DNA of 64,000 nt from Medicago truncatula (Eukaryota > Streptophyta > Magnoliopsida > Fabales > Fabaceae), in assembly GCF_003473485.1 (NCBI RefSeq), contig NC_053042.1, positions 47,579,762-47,643,761 of the forward strand, read 5' to 3'. Shown in pieces: positions 52,640 to 63,742 of the stretch. The position numbers and the translations under genes were made by a program. Numbering within the stretch: position 1 is the first letter of the stretch; every line of letters starts with the position of its first letter. Under the pieces are notes generated by a model. The model was given only the letters and a program-made list of their open reading frames with translations, had not been told where the DNA came from and made no database searches.

Positions 52640-53438
52640 TTACCTTTGTGGTGATACTAGACTCTCCTGGTAAATATTTATCTCCCATGCAACTTTGCTA
52701 AAAGGGCAAGGATAATCCACTGCACCATTATTTATGTTATATAGGATAGGTTGAGAAGATGTTGTATTCAGTAGAAGAACAACACCATTTTCTGAAATGA
52801 ACAAGGGTTCAACTAAAGGATGATGCCGTGGATAATTCCAAATTAACTTTTCATAAGAGATGATTATGAATTTAGTCCATGACTCAAAAACTCCATACTA
52901 TTTCATCATCCACATAGTCCAATGAGTTTTATAATCGAAACTCACACAAAGGCAGTCAGTCACTCAAAACAAACATCCCATGATTGAATACACTGTTACA
53001 ATCATGTTGAGGAAGCATCACTTCCCCATGAGTTTCCTTCTCAAGATCAAAAGATAGAATGACTTCGTTATTGAAACAAAGACCATCTTTGCTAAGGATC
53101 CAATTTAAAGTGCAACTCACAGATTTCCCAAAATAAGTACAACGATTATCCGGGAAATTATGAAGTGTTTTCCAAGAATTTTCACCAAAGGTATAAATTT
53201 TGGTCACAGTTTTTGTATAATCATTCAAACTGGACACACCTACTACCACTTTGTAGTTGTCATTAAGTTGATCATAGCCAAAACCAAGATATCTCACAAT
53301 ATTATCATGACGCGAAACAATGGCTGGAGATCTCTTGGATTTCAAATTGATAGAAGGATTCCACAAACTGACACAAAATTGATTGAAATGAAACAGACAC
53401 AACAACCCATTACAAGTCTTTGGAATAGTACTCGTCAT
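52640..53438 (-). pseudogene. Broken F-box/FBA gene, copy 4
   Basis: The 5' part reads CNGLLCLFHFNQFCVSLWNP, RYLGFGYDQLNDNYKVVVGV, YTFGENSWKTLHNFPDN and ILSFDLEKETHGEVMLPQHD and stops at 52956 after FVLSD. Compared with the intact gene (ggcagtcactc), this copy has ggcagtcagtcactc, a 4-bp tandem duplication that shifts the frame. In the following frame MMKEYG has become MMK-stop-YG at 52898-52900 (GAG to TAG), after which ESWTKF, SENGVVLLLN and ESLVSPQR continue. The F-box and about the first 130 residues are absent. Two separate lesions and the missing F-box make function unlikely. Confidence 0.88.
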
Positions 53439-53622
53439 TTTGGTTGTACATCAGTTAGCAGGCGTCACATTCATCATATGAAAGAATATAAATTTAATTT
53501 CAATTAACATAAGAAACTATAAATACAAACACATAATAGTGCTGCCACAAACTAACATTAACTAGAAAACTAAATTAAAACTCGTGTATCCACGCTCACA
53601 TTCAACTTAAGAAATTGTTTAG

Positions 53623-54546
53623 CTAACATAAATTAAAATTGTTTGCCTCAATATCCCTAGTAGCCTCATCATCTTTCCTAGCAGCTTTCATATGAAGAAC
53701 CAAGTCATTGCATATAGCATTCCCTACGGCTTTCATCTGAACCAAGTCATTGCATATAGCATTCCCTACGGCTTTCATCTGATAAGTAAAGTGATCCCAT
53801 CTTTGTACAACAGCAGTTGATATAGCCACCATCCAAAGAATGAAAACAATTACAGCTTCAACAACAGAAATCAGAACCATCGATGACACACACACAACAC
53901 ATGATGTGACCAAGAAAATCACAGTTTGCATTAGACAAGCAGGCGGGATTTGTAAGATTACAGGTCTTATGATATGCAACATGCAAATACAGTCAACAAA
54001 CAGAATTCTGTCAGAAACATTAATATATATATGCCGAGAGCTGTGAGTATCAGCTACATTATTGCAAACAGCCACAGCCAAACTCATGAGTCCATAAGAG
54101 AGTAAAAACATGCATAAATAAAATTTGTTACGGTCGACACCGACATAATTTATAGTTTGCTCAGTCACTGAGCAGCGAGCAATATAGAATGAAATAACCC
54201 AGACGATTGAAAGAACTATAGCGGTAACAGCGGATATAAAAAGCGACACGGGTATAACAGTACAAAGCCAAAGACAGATAAAGGATGGCACGTATGACTC
54301 TATAACAATAGGTGGGTGTTCTAAGAGGGTAGAAAATATAACGATGAGAAAATTGAAAGATGTGAAAACTAACAACAATCTCATAACGATGAGATTTTTC
54401 TCCACAAAGTTATCACCAAGACCTGTTATCTCCAAATAACAAAACGTAAGGACTCCAAAAACAAGTTGAACTGTCAACGAAGCCATCGAAACGAATCCCG
54501 ATGGCCTTTGATTCATATTCACAGATGATTTTTTCTGAACAGACAT
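53623..54546 (-). CDS. Unrecognised multi-pass membrane protein
   Basis: A single open frame of 307 residues starts at an ATG at 54546. Hydrophobic segments lie at about 20-41, 52-73, 85-122 (probably two passes), 142-162, 180-200 and 205-247. The C-terminal 60 residues are polar and end RDIEANNFNLC. A 14-residue sequence (QMKAVGNAICNDLV) occurs twice in tandem at 256-283, from a perfect 42-bp duplication. I do not recognise the family, and there is no signal beyond the membrane segments. Its 5' end faces a gene-poor region and its 3' side faces the F-box copies. The open frame over 924 bp in AT-rich DNA supports a real gene. An intron cannot be excluded. Confidence 0.7.
   Translation of the reverse strand: MSVQKKSSVNMNQRPSGFVSMASLTVQLVFGVLTFCYLEITGLGDNFVEKNLIVMRLLLVFTSFNFLIVIFSTLLEHPPIVIESYVPSFICLWLCTVIPVSLFISAVTAIVLSIVWVISFYIARCSVTEQTINYVGVDRNKFYLCMFLLSYGLMSLAVAVCNNVADTHSSRHIYINVSDRILFVDCICMLHIIRPVILQIPPACLMQTVIFLVTSCVVCVSSMVLISVVEAVIVFILWMVAISTAVVQRWDHFTYQMKAVGNAICNDLVQMKAVGNAICNDLVLHMKAARKDDEATRDIEANNFNLC
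53699..53782. repeat. Perfect 42-bp tandem duplication in coding sequence
   Basis: Two identical 42-bp units (53699-53740 and 53741-53782), each beginning accaagtcattgcatatagc. They add exactly 14 codons to the membrane-protein gene without changing the frame. Identity suggests a recent event. Confidence 0.93.
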
Positions 54547-57500
54547 TCTTTGAGAAGAAAAAAAAAATGAAAGAAAGGGAAAATATGTGTAGTTTGTGCG
54601 ACACTGTATGAGAGATTAGATCTCTGAGTATTCAGAAAGTATGTGGAGTTTGTGGTTGGCAATTGGAAGGAAGGAAGGAAGATTTAGGGTTATAACTTGT
54701 TGACTATTACTTTTCTCACCCTATAACCTTCTTCTTGTGACCTGTAAAATTTTCAAAAATGCCCTTGTACATTCCGGATTTTAAAATTATTATTATTATT
54801 ATTATTATTAGGTTATAGATTGTATTTTCTTGTCTTTTCGAAAAAGATTGTATTATCTTATAACAACTTTTATTATTACTATTATTAAGTTATATTATCC
54901 TTGTAACAACTTTTATTTCATGTTATTAACAATTTTACCGTAACAACTTTTATTACAACTTGTTTTTGTTTTCATATCTATTTCTAGGAGTTTTTTTTTT
55001 TTTTAAAATAAAAAATCATCATACAATCGTATATTTAAAACTATCCGCATATTACAATATGGATGCCTACACATATTATGTTTCCGTTGGTTTAAACTCA
55101 TAATAATTGCATTGATAATCCATAGATTATGAGGGTTTGGATCCTCTCCTTTTCCTTGTGGGGAGATGAAGGTATCATGTTTGGAGACAAAACTACATGT
55201 TCTACTGTACTTGGATTCATCATTTCTTTGGGTTATTAATTAGTATAGTTCTATCATTAATTTTGGTTGACAATGTCATGCAAGCTGTATGTAAATCAAT
55301 GTGAATAATTTAGCCAATTTGATTATAATAAGTTACTTAAATTTCATGGGGGAGAGCACTGATAGAAACACTTTAGGTTATGTTTCTAAGAGGGGGACGG
55401 AAGAGTGATAGAAAGATGAATGGAGGAAGCTTTTCTATTTTAACCAATAAAGACAATTTGGTGTCTCTTTTATTTTGAATGTTTATCATAAAAAATTAAT
55501 AACTATAATTTTGAATGTGTTTCCAACTTTCTTGGATAGATTTTACTCCTGGATAAAAAGCGAACAACAACAATTTTTGGATCGTAATAGATTAGACTTT
55601 TCTAAATTTAGACTTTTTTTTTATGTTGATCCTTGTCAAGGGTTCTCTTCCTTGTTGTTTATGTTGTCCGTACTCTTCTTCTCTTGGCATGAAATCCATA
55701 TGAATTTTCCTCACAAGGTCTTATTGATGTGAATGTTGAGTTCTCTTCGTTATTATGACTTTTTGTTCTATCGCCCAAGTGTCTTTCTTTCTTGCTCTTT
55801 ATCTTCATAATATCTCTAGAATATTCAAGTTGATAGATGGTGGCTAAGGGTTGTGAACATAGTTGTGATGTCTAGAATTTTTTTGTCTTTGCACACTCTT
55901 TTATGTTAAAAGAAAGTTAGGTTTTGAAGCTTTTACTTTTACTATTCGCGTTAAAAATCATCTTAAATGTACATTCAAATGTATATAACTTTAGATTTAA
56001 TTTAGGCATAATAGAAAAAGAAAACTCAATTTTAACGATAATCATTTTCGCATAATTATTTCATTCAAAATCAATATTTATCATGATGGAACCAAACAGA
56101 CATTAACGTTTTTCACCCAATTCTTATATTTATAAAAGGCAAAAATTAAAAGAACATGTCTCGTGTGTACCTACTCTATGTATCCGACCAATACTATTGT
56201 TTTATTTTTTTTGCATGTTTATTGGTTAGTAAAGTAAAAACCATTATTGCTTCATGTGTTACTTGAAGGCAATGCAAACGATCATGTTTCTCTCAAATTA
56301 GCTAAGTAATCATAATCAATGATAATCACATGCTAATCACGGATCTGGATTTGCTGCTGTAGCAAATTCACACAGTTTATCGCAGTTGCAAATCTCAGCC
56401 ATCAATTCATGATCTGACGGTTTCAATTCACAGCACATATTTCAACAATTTCACACAATATCAGATCATAACCGTTCATTTCAGATCAGACGGTGCAAAA
56501 CAACTACAGCCTACAACTGCGTGTAATATTTACAGCAGAAAATCCTCATCAGCTAATCACCTAGTGACCTCCTTTTGCTTTCTCTACAAGTTTTGCCGGC
56601 TAGTATACAAAGTAGAATCAGTTAAAGAGATTCTTAGTTAGCCGTGTGTATCTTTTCCCCCATTTTCTTCATAATTGGACTTAACAGCCACTACACACAA
56701 AAGCAATTCATTCAACTGAAATTTCCTTTTCTTTATCAAGAAAAATTAAAAGAGTCAAATAATTATGTTTCTAAAGAGTAATAATATATTAAATTTAAAT
56801 TACGGAATTGATTATTTAAAAAATCAAATACTTCAATTTCAAATTCATAAATTTTTATAAAGAAATATTTAAGGTTTTTAAAACAAAACAAAATTAACAC
56901 GTATGTTTATTCGTTTCAGGTGTTGTACAAATCACAAACTATATCATTCAACTAGATTCACAATTACACCGTTCCCAAAAGGCACGGGAAAGACCTACAC
57001 CATATGAAGCATAGTTGATTCAAAGTTTTGGTTGGTTGGATACACGGGGTATACCATCAAAATATGCAAAATCAAACTGCTAAATAATATTCTTACATAC
57101 AACACGTCTCTGAGAAAAGATTTCCTCACACAATAAACAAGGATGGGAAAATGGTAAAAGTCATATGCATCATAGAAAATCTAAAGTCTAGGACAGCTAA
57201 AAAGGCTAGAGCAAGGATCTAAGCAAAAGAAAATCATAATTTAACCTTCATCCTCGTGGTCACCTTTTATTTAATATTTAAGTTTATTTTATTCATATTT
57301 AATATGTTTTTATTTCCTTCTAGAACTATTTTACTTCAATTGCAAGTTATTATATTTCAGGAACGAATATTACAAAGATTTAGTCTTGGAGCAAAAGAAA
57401 GGAGAATTAGAGCTTATCCATGCCAAAAGTATGAAGATCTCATGCAAAGAATTTGAAGATCTTGTGCAAAAATATATCAAGTGGCGCGACCCTTTTACCC

Positions 57501-57620
57501 TTTTGCTTCTTCAACAAATCTGCCTATTTTAATTTTTCTGACCTAAAGCCTATGGTTTCTTGTGCAACAATTTAGTGATTTAATTCTTGGGGGCTCAAGT
57601 CAATGTTAGACCAAGGGGTA
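54547..57620. other. Large AT-rich intergenic region
   Basis: The first 200 bp should hold the promoter of the minus-strand membrane-protein gene. There is an (ATT)n run at 54787-54811. I see no other supported gene; short frames at 55475-55732 and 57256-57456 are not recognisable. Confidence 0.4.
54787..54811. repeat. (ATT)n microsatellite
   Basis: About eight uninterrupted ATT units. Confidence 0.9.
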
Positions 57621-57660
57621 CCTAAAGCCAAGCAGAAAACCAAAACTGAAGTTTATATCA

Positions 57661-57723
<63 letters not shown>

Positions 57724-57745
57724 GAGTTTGTCCTATCAAGCCAAG
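57621..57745. repeat. (AT)n microsatellite within a duplicated block, copy 1
   Basis: The order is ctaaagccaagcagaaaacc, aaaactgaagtttatatcat, an AT run (57668-57719) and then gagtttgtcctatcaagcca. The same order, with a much shorter AT run, recurs at 58524-58605. Confidence 0.85.
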
Positions 57746-58050
57746 GGGGTTGTGGAGGAACCCAATCTTCCAACTTTTTCCCATGCGATGGTACCTTTAA
57801 ATACTTTTTTTTACCGCGTTCCTACATAAATTTAAAATGAATCATTATTGTATAATTTAATAAAATCAAAATAATGAAACATGATAAAATATTATTATGT
57901 AAAAAAAATAAAAAATCTATAAGTAAAACAATTTAAACTAATAAACCTTATTGTATGACTAATAGAATAAAAACACCCCTTCGAATTACAAAGCGTGGCT
58001 TGAAGGGAACAAATACAGTATACATTATAAGCAAAGAGTGTGTTAATTAC

Positions 58051-58290
58051 TTACATACCACAGCCTAGGGCAACATGGACCTCATACCGCGTTAGAACAA
58101 ACAAGTCATTAGGTCCACCCATATACCTCAGTGCGGGTTGCTCCACATCTTGATCCATATGCTGCTCTACCTCTTGATTTATGCTGCTCCTCCGCTTGAT
58201 GTACGGCTGGTTGATCCCAAACCCACTCATGTCATCGATCGTTTTGTCCTATGCGTATAATCTTGCCACCTCGTCCTCTGCACCGAACCA
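58051..58290 (-). pseudogene. Possible plant mobile domain (PMD) fragment
   Basis: On the minus strand a frame with one stop reads AEDEVARLYA, stop, DKTIDDMSGFGINQPYIKRR, EVEQHMDQDVEQPALRYMGG and PNDLFVLTRYEVHVAL. The GGP-x-D-x-x-x-L-T-R-Y-x-x-H-V-A pattern resembles the start of plant mobile domain proteins, which are often carried by transposons. Only about 75 codons remain. The assignment is from memory of the motif and is weak. Confidence 0.35.
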
Positions 58291-58523
58291 CTGAATCAAA
58301 CCAAAACTGAATTAATTTAAAAATTAAAAGACGAGAATTAAACTTAAACAATAACATCACAAAAGCTTAACTAACTATGTCACACCCATAACCCATTAAA
58401 TTCATTGGTATTGGTACTAGTTTGATTAGAGAATACTGATAATAATTGAATTATCATTGTGTATGCAACAGAAACATTAACAACATACCCTGATATTCAA
58501 TCTATATGTATAGTATAATGGCA

Positions 58524-58605
58524 CTAAAGCCAAGCAGAAAACCAAAACTGAAGTTTATATCATATATATATATATAGTTTAGTGAGTTTGTCCTATCAAG
58601 CCAAG
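58524..58605. repeat. Duplicated block, copy 2 (short AT run)
   Basis: It matches 57621-57745 over both flanks of the AT run (actaaagccaagcagaaaac and gtttgtcctatcaagccaag). The pair brackets about 780 bp that include the PMD-like fragment. Confidence 0.85.
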
Positions 58606-59316
58606 CTAAACAATGATAATGATAATTGATATGCTAACACTAAAACAAGCAAGTGTTGAAATATATCAAGCCTGGTATAAATTTGGTATCTTGATGAATG
58701 CTATTATTTGATCCAAACCTTTCTTACTATTTGAATCCATTCTATCTAGAACTAATAAAAATAATTGGACTATTTGGCATGATTAAGAGAAAGAACAAAG
58801 CTTCAAAAGCATATGATAGTTTCAAAAGCCACAACATTAACATTTTGTTCCACAACGCTAATATATTAGCACAACAGACAACCAAGTCACTATAAAATAA
58901 CACATTAAGTAATGTATCGAGTATGAAGAGCTAAATGAATTCAAATTGCTACAAAAGAATGTAATTTTATTTCAACTTCCAATAACTTGCATATAGAAGT
59001 AACCTTAATCAGTAGTAAGCTAAGTCATACTCAAAGCTACTTAAGAGAGCTTTGCACGACAACGAAATTAAAAGTTGTTCGAATCGGAAATAAAAAAAAA
59101 TTAAGAACTTATAAAAAAGAAAAATCATTTCTAGAACGAGAGAAAAAATTAACGGGAAATCTTCACAAAGGATTACGGAAAGAACTATTCGGAACACGAA
59201 TTTTCCGATAACTCCCGGAACACTTTGCATGTGGTTTCAAAGAATCAACAGGAAAGCTTTGGTTCACACGATTTCGGACGACGACATTTCACAGAATCGT
59301 TATTTCAAGAACACAA
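58606..59316. other. Intergenic region before the LINE
   Basis: No recognisable gene. The 74-codon frame at 58987-59211 is lysine-rich and low in information. The bases just before 59317 are not LINE-like, so I set the element's 5' truncation point near there. Confidence 0.4.
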
Positions 59317-61604
59317 AGTTATGATGTGCGTAGAGTCGGTTGACTACTCTGTTATATTAAACGGTGAGAAAATTGGTCCAATTATTCCAGGTCGTGGCCT
59401 CAGGCAAGGAGATCCGTTATCACCGTACCTGTTCATCATTTGTGCTGAAGGGCTTTCAGCACTTATTCGTCAAGCGGAAGGAAGCGGTACCATAAGGGGA
59501 GCAAAGATTTGTAAGAATGCACCGATCATATCCCATCTTCTATTCGCAGACGACTGCTTTCTTTTCTTTAAAGCTAAAAGTGGTCAAGCGCTGGGTATGA
59601 AAAATATATTAGAAATGTATGAAAGTGCTTCTGGTCAGTCTATAAATTTTCAAAAGTCCGAAGTTTTTTATAGCAGGAATGTAAATGATGCAGTCAAAGC
59701 TTCTATCTCTCAAATCTTAGGCGTTCAACAGGTTATGGGAACAGGTAAATACCTTGGTGTCCCTTCTATGGTCGGAAGAAGTCGCACCTCGACTTTCAAA
59801 TTTGTGAAGGAAAGAGTGTGGAAGAAGATTAACTCTTGGAGCAGTAAATGCTTGTCACAAGCTGGACGAGAAACTCTAATCAAATCGGTCTTGCAGTCGA
59901 TACCTTCGTACATCATGAGTATCTTTGCTATCCCTAAATCCATTATTGTTGATATAGAAAAAAATGCTTAATTCATTCTGGTGGGGTCACAACAAAAGGA
60001 ACACCAAAGGAATTAACTGGATGTCATGGGAAAGGCTTAGCATTCACAAAAAGGAAGGGGGTCTTGGTTTTAAAAATCTTCGCGCTTTTAATGAGGGTAT
60101 GCTTGGAAAGCAAGCTTGGAAATTCATGACGGAACCACACAACATTGTCACCAGATTGTTCAAAGCAAAATACTTTAACAATTGTGATTTCCTGAACTCA
60201 AAGATTGGTCACAATCCAAGCTACGTTTGGCGAAGCATTTGGGGGGCCAAAAGAGTTGTTAGCGAAGGATACAAGTGGAGCATTGGTTCAGGAACTGATA
60301 TTTGTGTATGGGACCAACGATGGCTAGTGGATGATGGTGTTCTACAGAAGCCAGAAAGTCTGCCAGAAGAATTCAAAGAGCTTACTGTTGCAGATCTTTT
60401 CATATCTCAGACTCGGTTTTGGAATGTTGGTTTATTGAGGAACCTTGTTAGCAACGAAGATACTAATCGCATCCTTAATACTCCAATCTTTGAATCTAAT
60501 CAGCACGATAGAAGAGTATGGAAGTCAGAGACAAATGGTATCTATTCTGTTAGAAGTGGATATCGCATCAGTCTCAGTCAACATGTGGATTTGAGCACTC
60601 ACCGTTGTGATGGAAATTGGGTACTCCTTTGGAATCTTAAGGTACCTCCTAAGGTGAAAACTTTTCTATGGAGATCGTGCAGAAATGCTCTTCCAACAAG
60701 AGTCCGACTTCAAGACAGAGGGGTAAATTGCACAAAAACTTGTGCTTTATGCGAGAATGAGGATGAAGATAGTATGCATTTATTTTTTTATTGCACAAAG
60801 AGCAAGCAGTGTTGGCAGCAATTAGGGTTGTGGAGCAAAGTTCATCAAAAGGCTCAATTAAATCTCAGCTTTGGGGTCACCATGCTTGAAATCCTGCAGG
60901 AGCTAGATTCGAGTCAACGAGTCATTTGGGCTTGCGTTATGTGGTCTATTTGGAAACAGAGAAATGATTGTATCTGGAGGAATGAAGTCATGACTACTGC
61001 AGCTGTTCGTGACAGAGGCCTTAATCTTCTAACGGGTTGGCAAAACGCGCAAGATAGCCGTAATCGAGCGGATGTACAGCAACAGTGTATTGACGACACA
61101 GTTTGGAGAAAGCCAGATGAAGGTCATTTCAAATGCAATGTAGATGCTGCTTTCTTCAAAGAAAGCAACCGGGTTGGCATAGGAATTTGCATCAGGGATG
61201 ATAACGGGAGGTTGGTGAAAGCCAGAACCAGTTGATCGACGCCGCTCTTAGATGTGCCTGAGGGAGAAGCTATTGGTCTTTTATATGCTATCAGATGGGC
61301 AAAAGAGCTGAATTTAAATAATATTACTTTCGAGCTTGACTCTAAGAGGGTAGTAGATAGTTTTCACAGCACTAGAAATGATGTATCTGATTTAGGAGCT
61401 ATCATCAGAGAATGTAGGACTACCTTCTCATCTTTTTTCACAAACTCAAGGGTAGAGTTTATTAGGAGACAAGCAAATGAGGTTGCTCATAGACTTGCTA
61501 GGGCGGCCACATTTTATGCTAGTATCCACTATTTCACTGTATTACCTGATTGTATTCAAGATGTCCTTATTAATGAAATGAGATAATCATCTTTCTGTCA
61601 AAAA
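59317..61604 (+). mobile_element. 5'-truncated L1-type LINE, reverse transcriptase to RNase H
   Basis: The order is reverse transcriptase (GRGLRQGDPLSPYLFIICAE, HLLFADDCFLFF with the FADD box, YLGVPSMVGRS, SLKS-like region), zinc-binding RVT domain (LWNLKVPPKVKTFLWRSCRN, CALCENEDEDSMHLFFYC) and RNase H (CNVDAAFF, PEGEAIGLLYAIRWA, ELDSKRVVDSF, FIRRQANEVAHRLAR). Two lesions are visible. An extra A in the run at about 59959-59965 shifts the frame (VDIEKNA-stop instead of an IEKMLNSFWWGH-type reading). A TGA at 61233-61235 sits where relatives usually have tryptophan, after which the same frame stays open to 61586. It ends in an A-run at about 61598. Endonuclease and ORF1 are missing, so it cannot move on its own. 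Confidence 0.9.
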
Positions 61605-62345
61605 AAACAAACCCGATAATTACGGGGTGATAAGTTCAACTTAAAAAAATTATTAAAACAAGCAGTTTTTAAGTACAAACACAGCTCTGTGCTGTCTCTG
61701 TTACTTTGATAATCACTTAAAGTACAACCCAAATCAACTATCAAACATGAAATCAACTTAAACATAATCTCTTCACCTAGAATGAAATTTGTAAAGCAAA
61801 TTTTGTAACAACTTAACAGTAAACTTAGCAAGGTACATAGTGGTGGTTATGGACTATCATCATGTAGCTTGCTTTTAAATCCTTCAGGAATGGTGTTGCA
61901 GCTTTATGTCTTTCTCCTTGTTTAGGATAAGTTACTTGTAAGGAGCACTTCCTATACTACTTTGATTTGTCATTTGTCTCAACTTTAGATTACCTGTAGA
62001 AACAACAATGAAGTAAGCAAAACAGTAAGTCACTGACTAGATTTGTTCAAGCAAAACAGTGAAGAAATAGCCAAATCAAGCAACAAAAGTACTGAAGCAA
62101 ACACGTGTGAGAGAGCAGAAGCAACAGAGAAGGAGTGTACTACAAAGACACAGTTGTGAAGGAGATGGTTTACACAGAGAAGGAGAAGCTGTGGTCGTCG
62201 GACAAAGAAGAAGGAGAAGGCGTGGGAAAACATGATCATGGGTCGAAGAAGGAGGAAGCAACAGAGGACACAGTGACAGTGGACGGAGGCGGCTCTGATA
62301 CGTCACAAATATATTTTCGCTGAGACACAGGTCACTTACATCAGG
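61605..62345. repeat. F-box array flank segment, copy D
   Basis: Nearly identical to 43590-44340 over long stretches, including aacttagcaaggtacatagtgg and tgggtcgaagaaggagga. It starts directly after the LINE tail at the shared word aaacccgataattac, so the LINE landed at the edge of the duplicated unit. A small deletion separates it from copy A near 62100. Confidence 0.8.
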
Positions 62346-63742
62346 CAGTACCTTTTAAGAAAAACATCTCAGGTTGGTTCTTGGTAAAATCAGTTTTCAA
62401 AAGTAAAACCAGTCACCCGAACCAATTGTGTTTGGTTTGTCGGGTTCAATGGATTTATCCTGTCCACTTACACCCCTAACAGCCAGTCTACCCGCAAGTA
62501 ATTATGCAGCAGTCTGTTATAAAAAGCATCAGCCAGTAGTCTTTTCAATTATTTTTTTATCATATGATAAATTCAAATCAAAAGTTAATAAACATAGGTG
62601 TCAATCATTTTTTATTTTAGTTTGAGTTGAGTGTCGTCTCTTTCTACTTGATTTGCTACTTTGATATTTCCTCAAAATATTTTAGAACTACATGCTTTCT
62701 GCACATAAGGAAAGCTTGTCGAGTAGCTTTCTCAACATAAAAAATGGTACATGCATTAATTTAATTGAAACAGTTTAAAGAATAAACGTTAAGCTATAAG
62801 TTGAGTTTCTTACATATTCAAAGATGGATACTTCTGCTGTTAATCACCTTAAGATTGTGGTTTTTATGTGTGATGTCAGTGGCTATGTATTTGACAACTT
62901 ATTGCAAAAAAGCCAAATAAACTGAATTTCTATGATGAAGTTCTGCCACGCCTTATCCATTGTAGAGACTTGTTGTGCAGAGATGCAATGCTTAGTAGGC
63001 GGCAACTTCATTGGTTCTCATATTTATTTATTTTTGAACAAATATTGGTTCTCATATATATATATATATATTGCAGATTGCTATTATATTTCCGAGGTAC
63101 AGCAATCTGCATATCACAAAAGTGCGCCGGCTAATAGCATTGGAATTGTGTACACTTCAATTTTGATCTGTTTCAATATGACTTAGATTCAAATTAGCAT
63201 TACTGACACAACAAACCATTAGCCGACTTTGGAATGTGCTCTTAATTTTAGACACATGGGCATACCATTGTAAAGAGACAATTCAGCGGGCTAGGTTTTA
63301 AGGGCATAACAAAAAAATTAGGGTTAGCTTGCATAATAATGTTCCATTTATATATATAACGATATTCTTACATAAAGTTTCGCATGTAAGCTCTTACTAG
63401 GCATTGAATTAACCCAACCAGTTTTCAATTTTGGAAGTTCCTAATAAAAACATAGAATAAGATAATGAAATGATTCAATTTAACTTTACTTGACACTTCC
63501 TCTGTAATTGGAGAAAATAATTACCCTGAAGTTTTGTGTGGCTCATTAGTTTCCGCAACCACATCCAAAGATTTTATTCACTTATTGGTTAACACACTCT
63601 ACAACACAACATAAACTTACTTTCTGAATAGAATAAAAAGATCACAACAAACATTAATTAACTTATTTCAAAGCAGTGACTTGAAATCAATCATCAACAT
63701 TACTGAAAAATAAATATATCAAATAAAAATAAGATATATGAT
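62346..63742. other. Intergenic part of the rightmost duplicated unit
   Basis: No gene seen. The part from about 63390 aligns with 44850-45180. A short (AT)n run lies at about 63055-63072. Confidence 0.45.

Noticed and set aside
58987-59211. Lysine-rich 74-codon frame before the LINE
   Set aside because: Low-information composition, no recognisable domain and a competing frame on the other strand.
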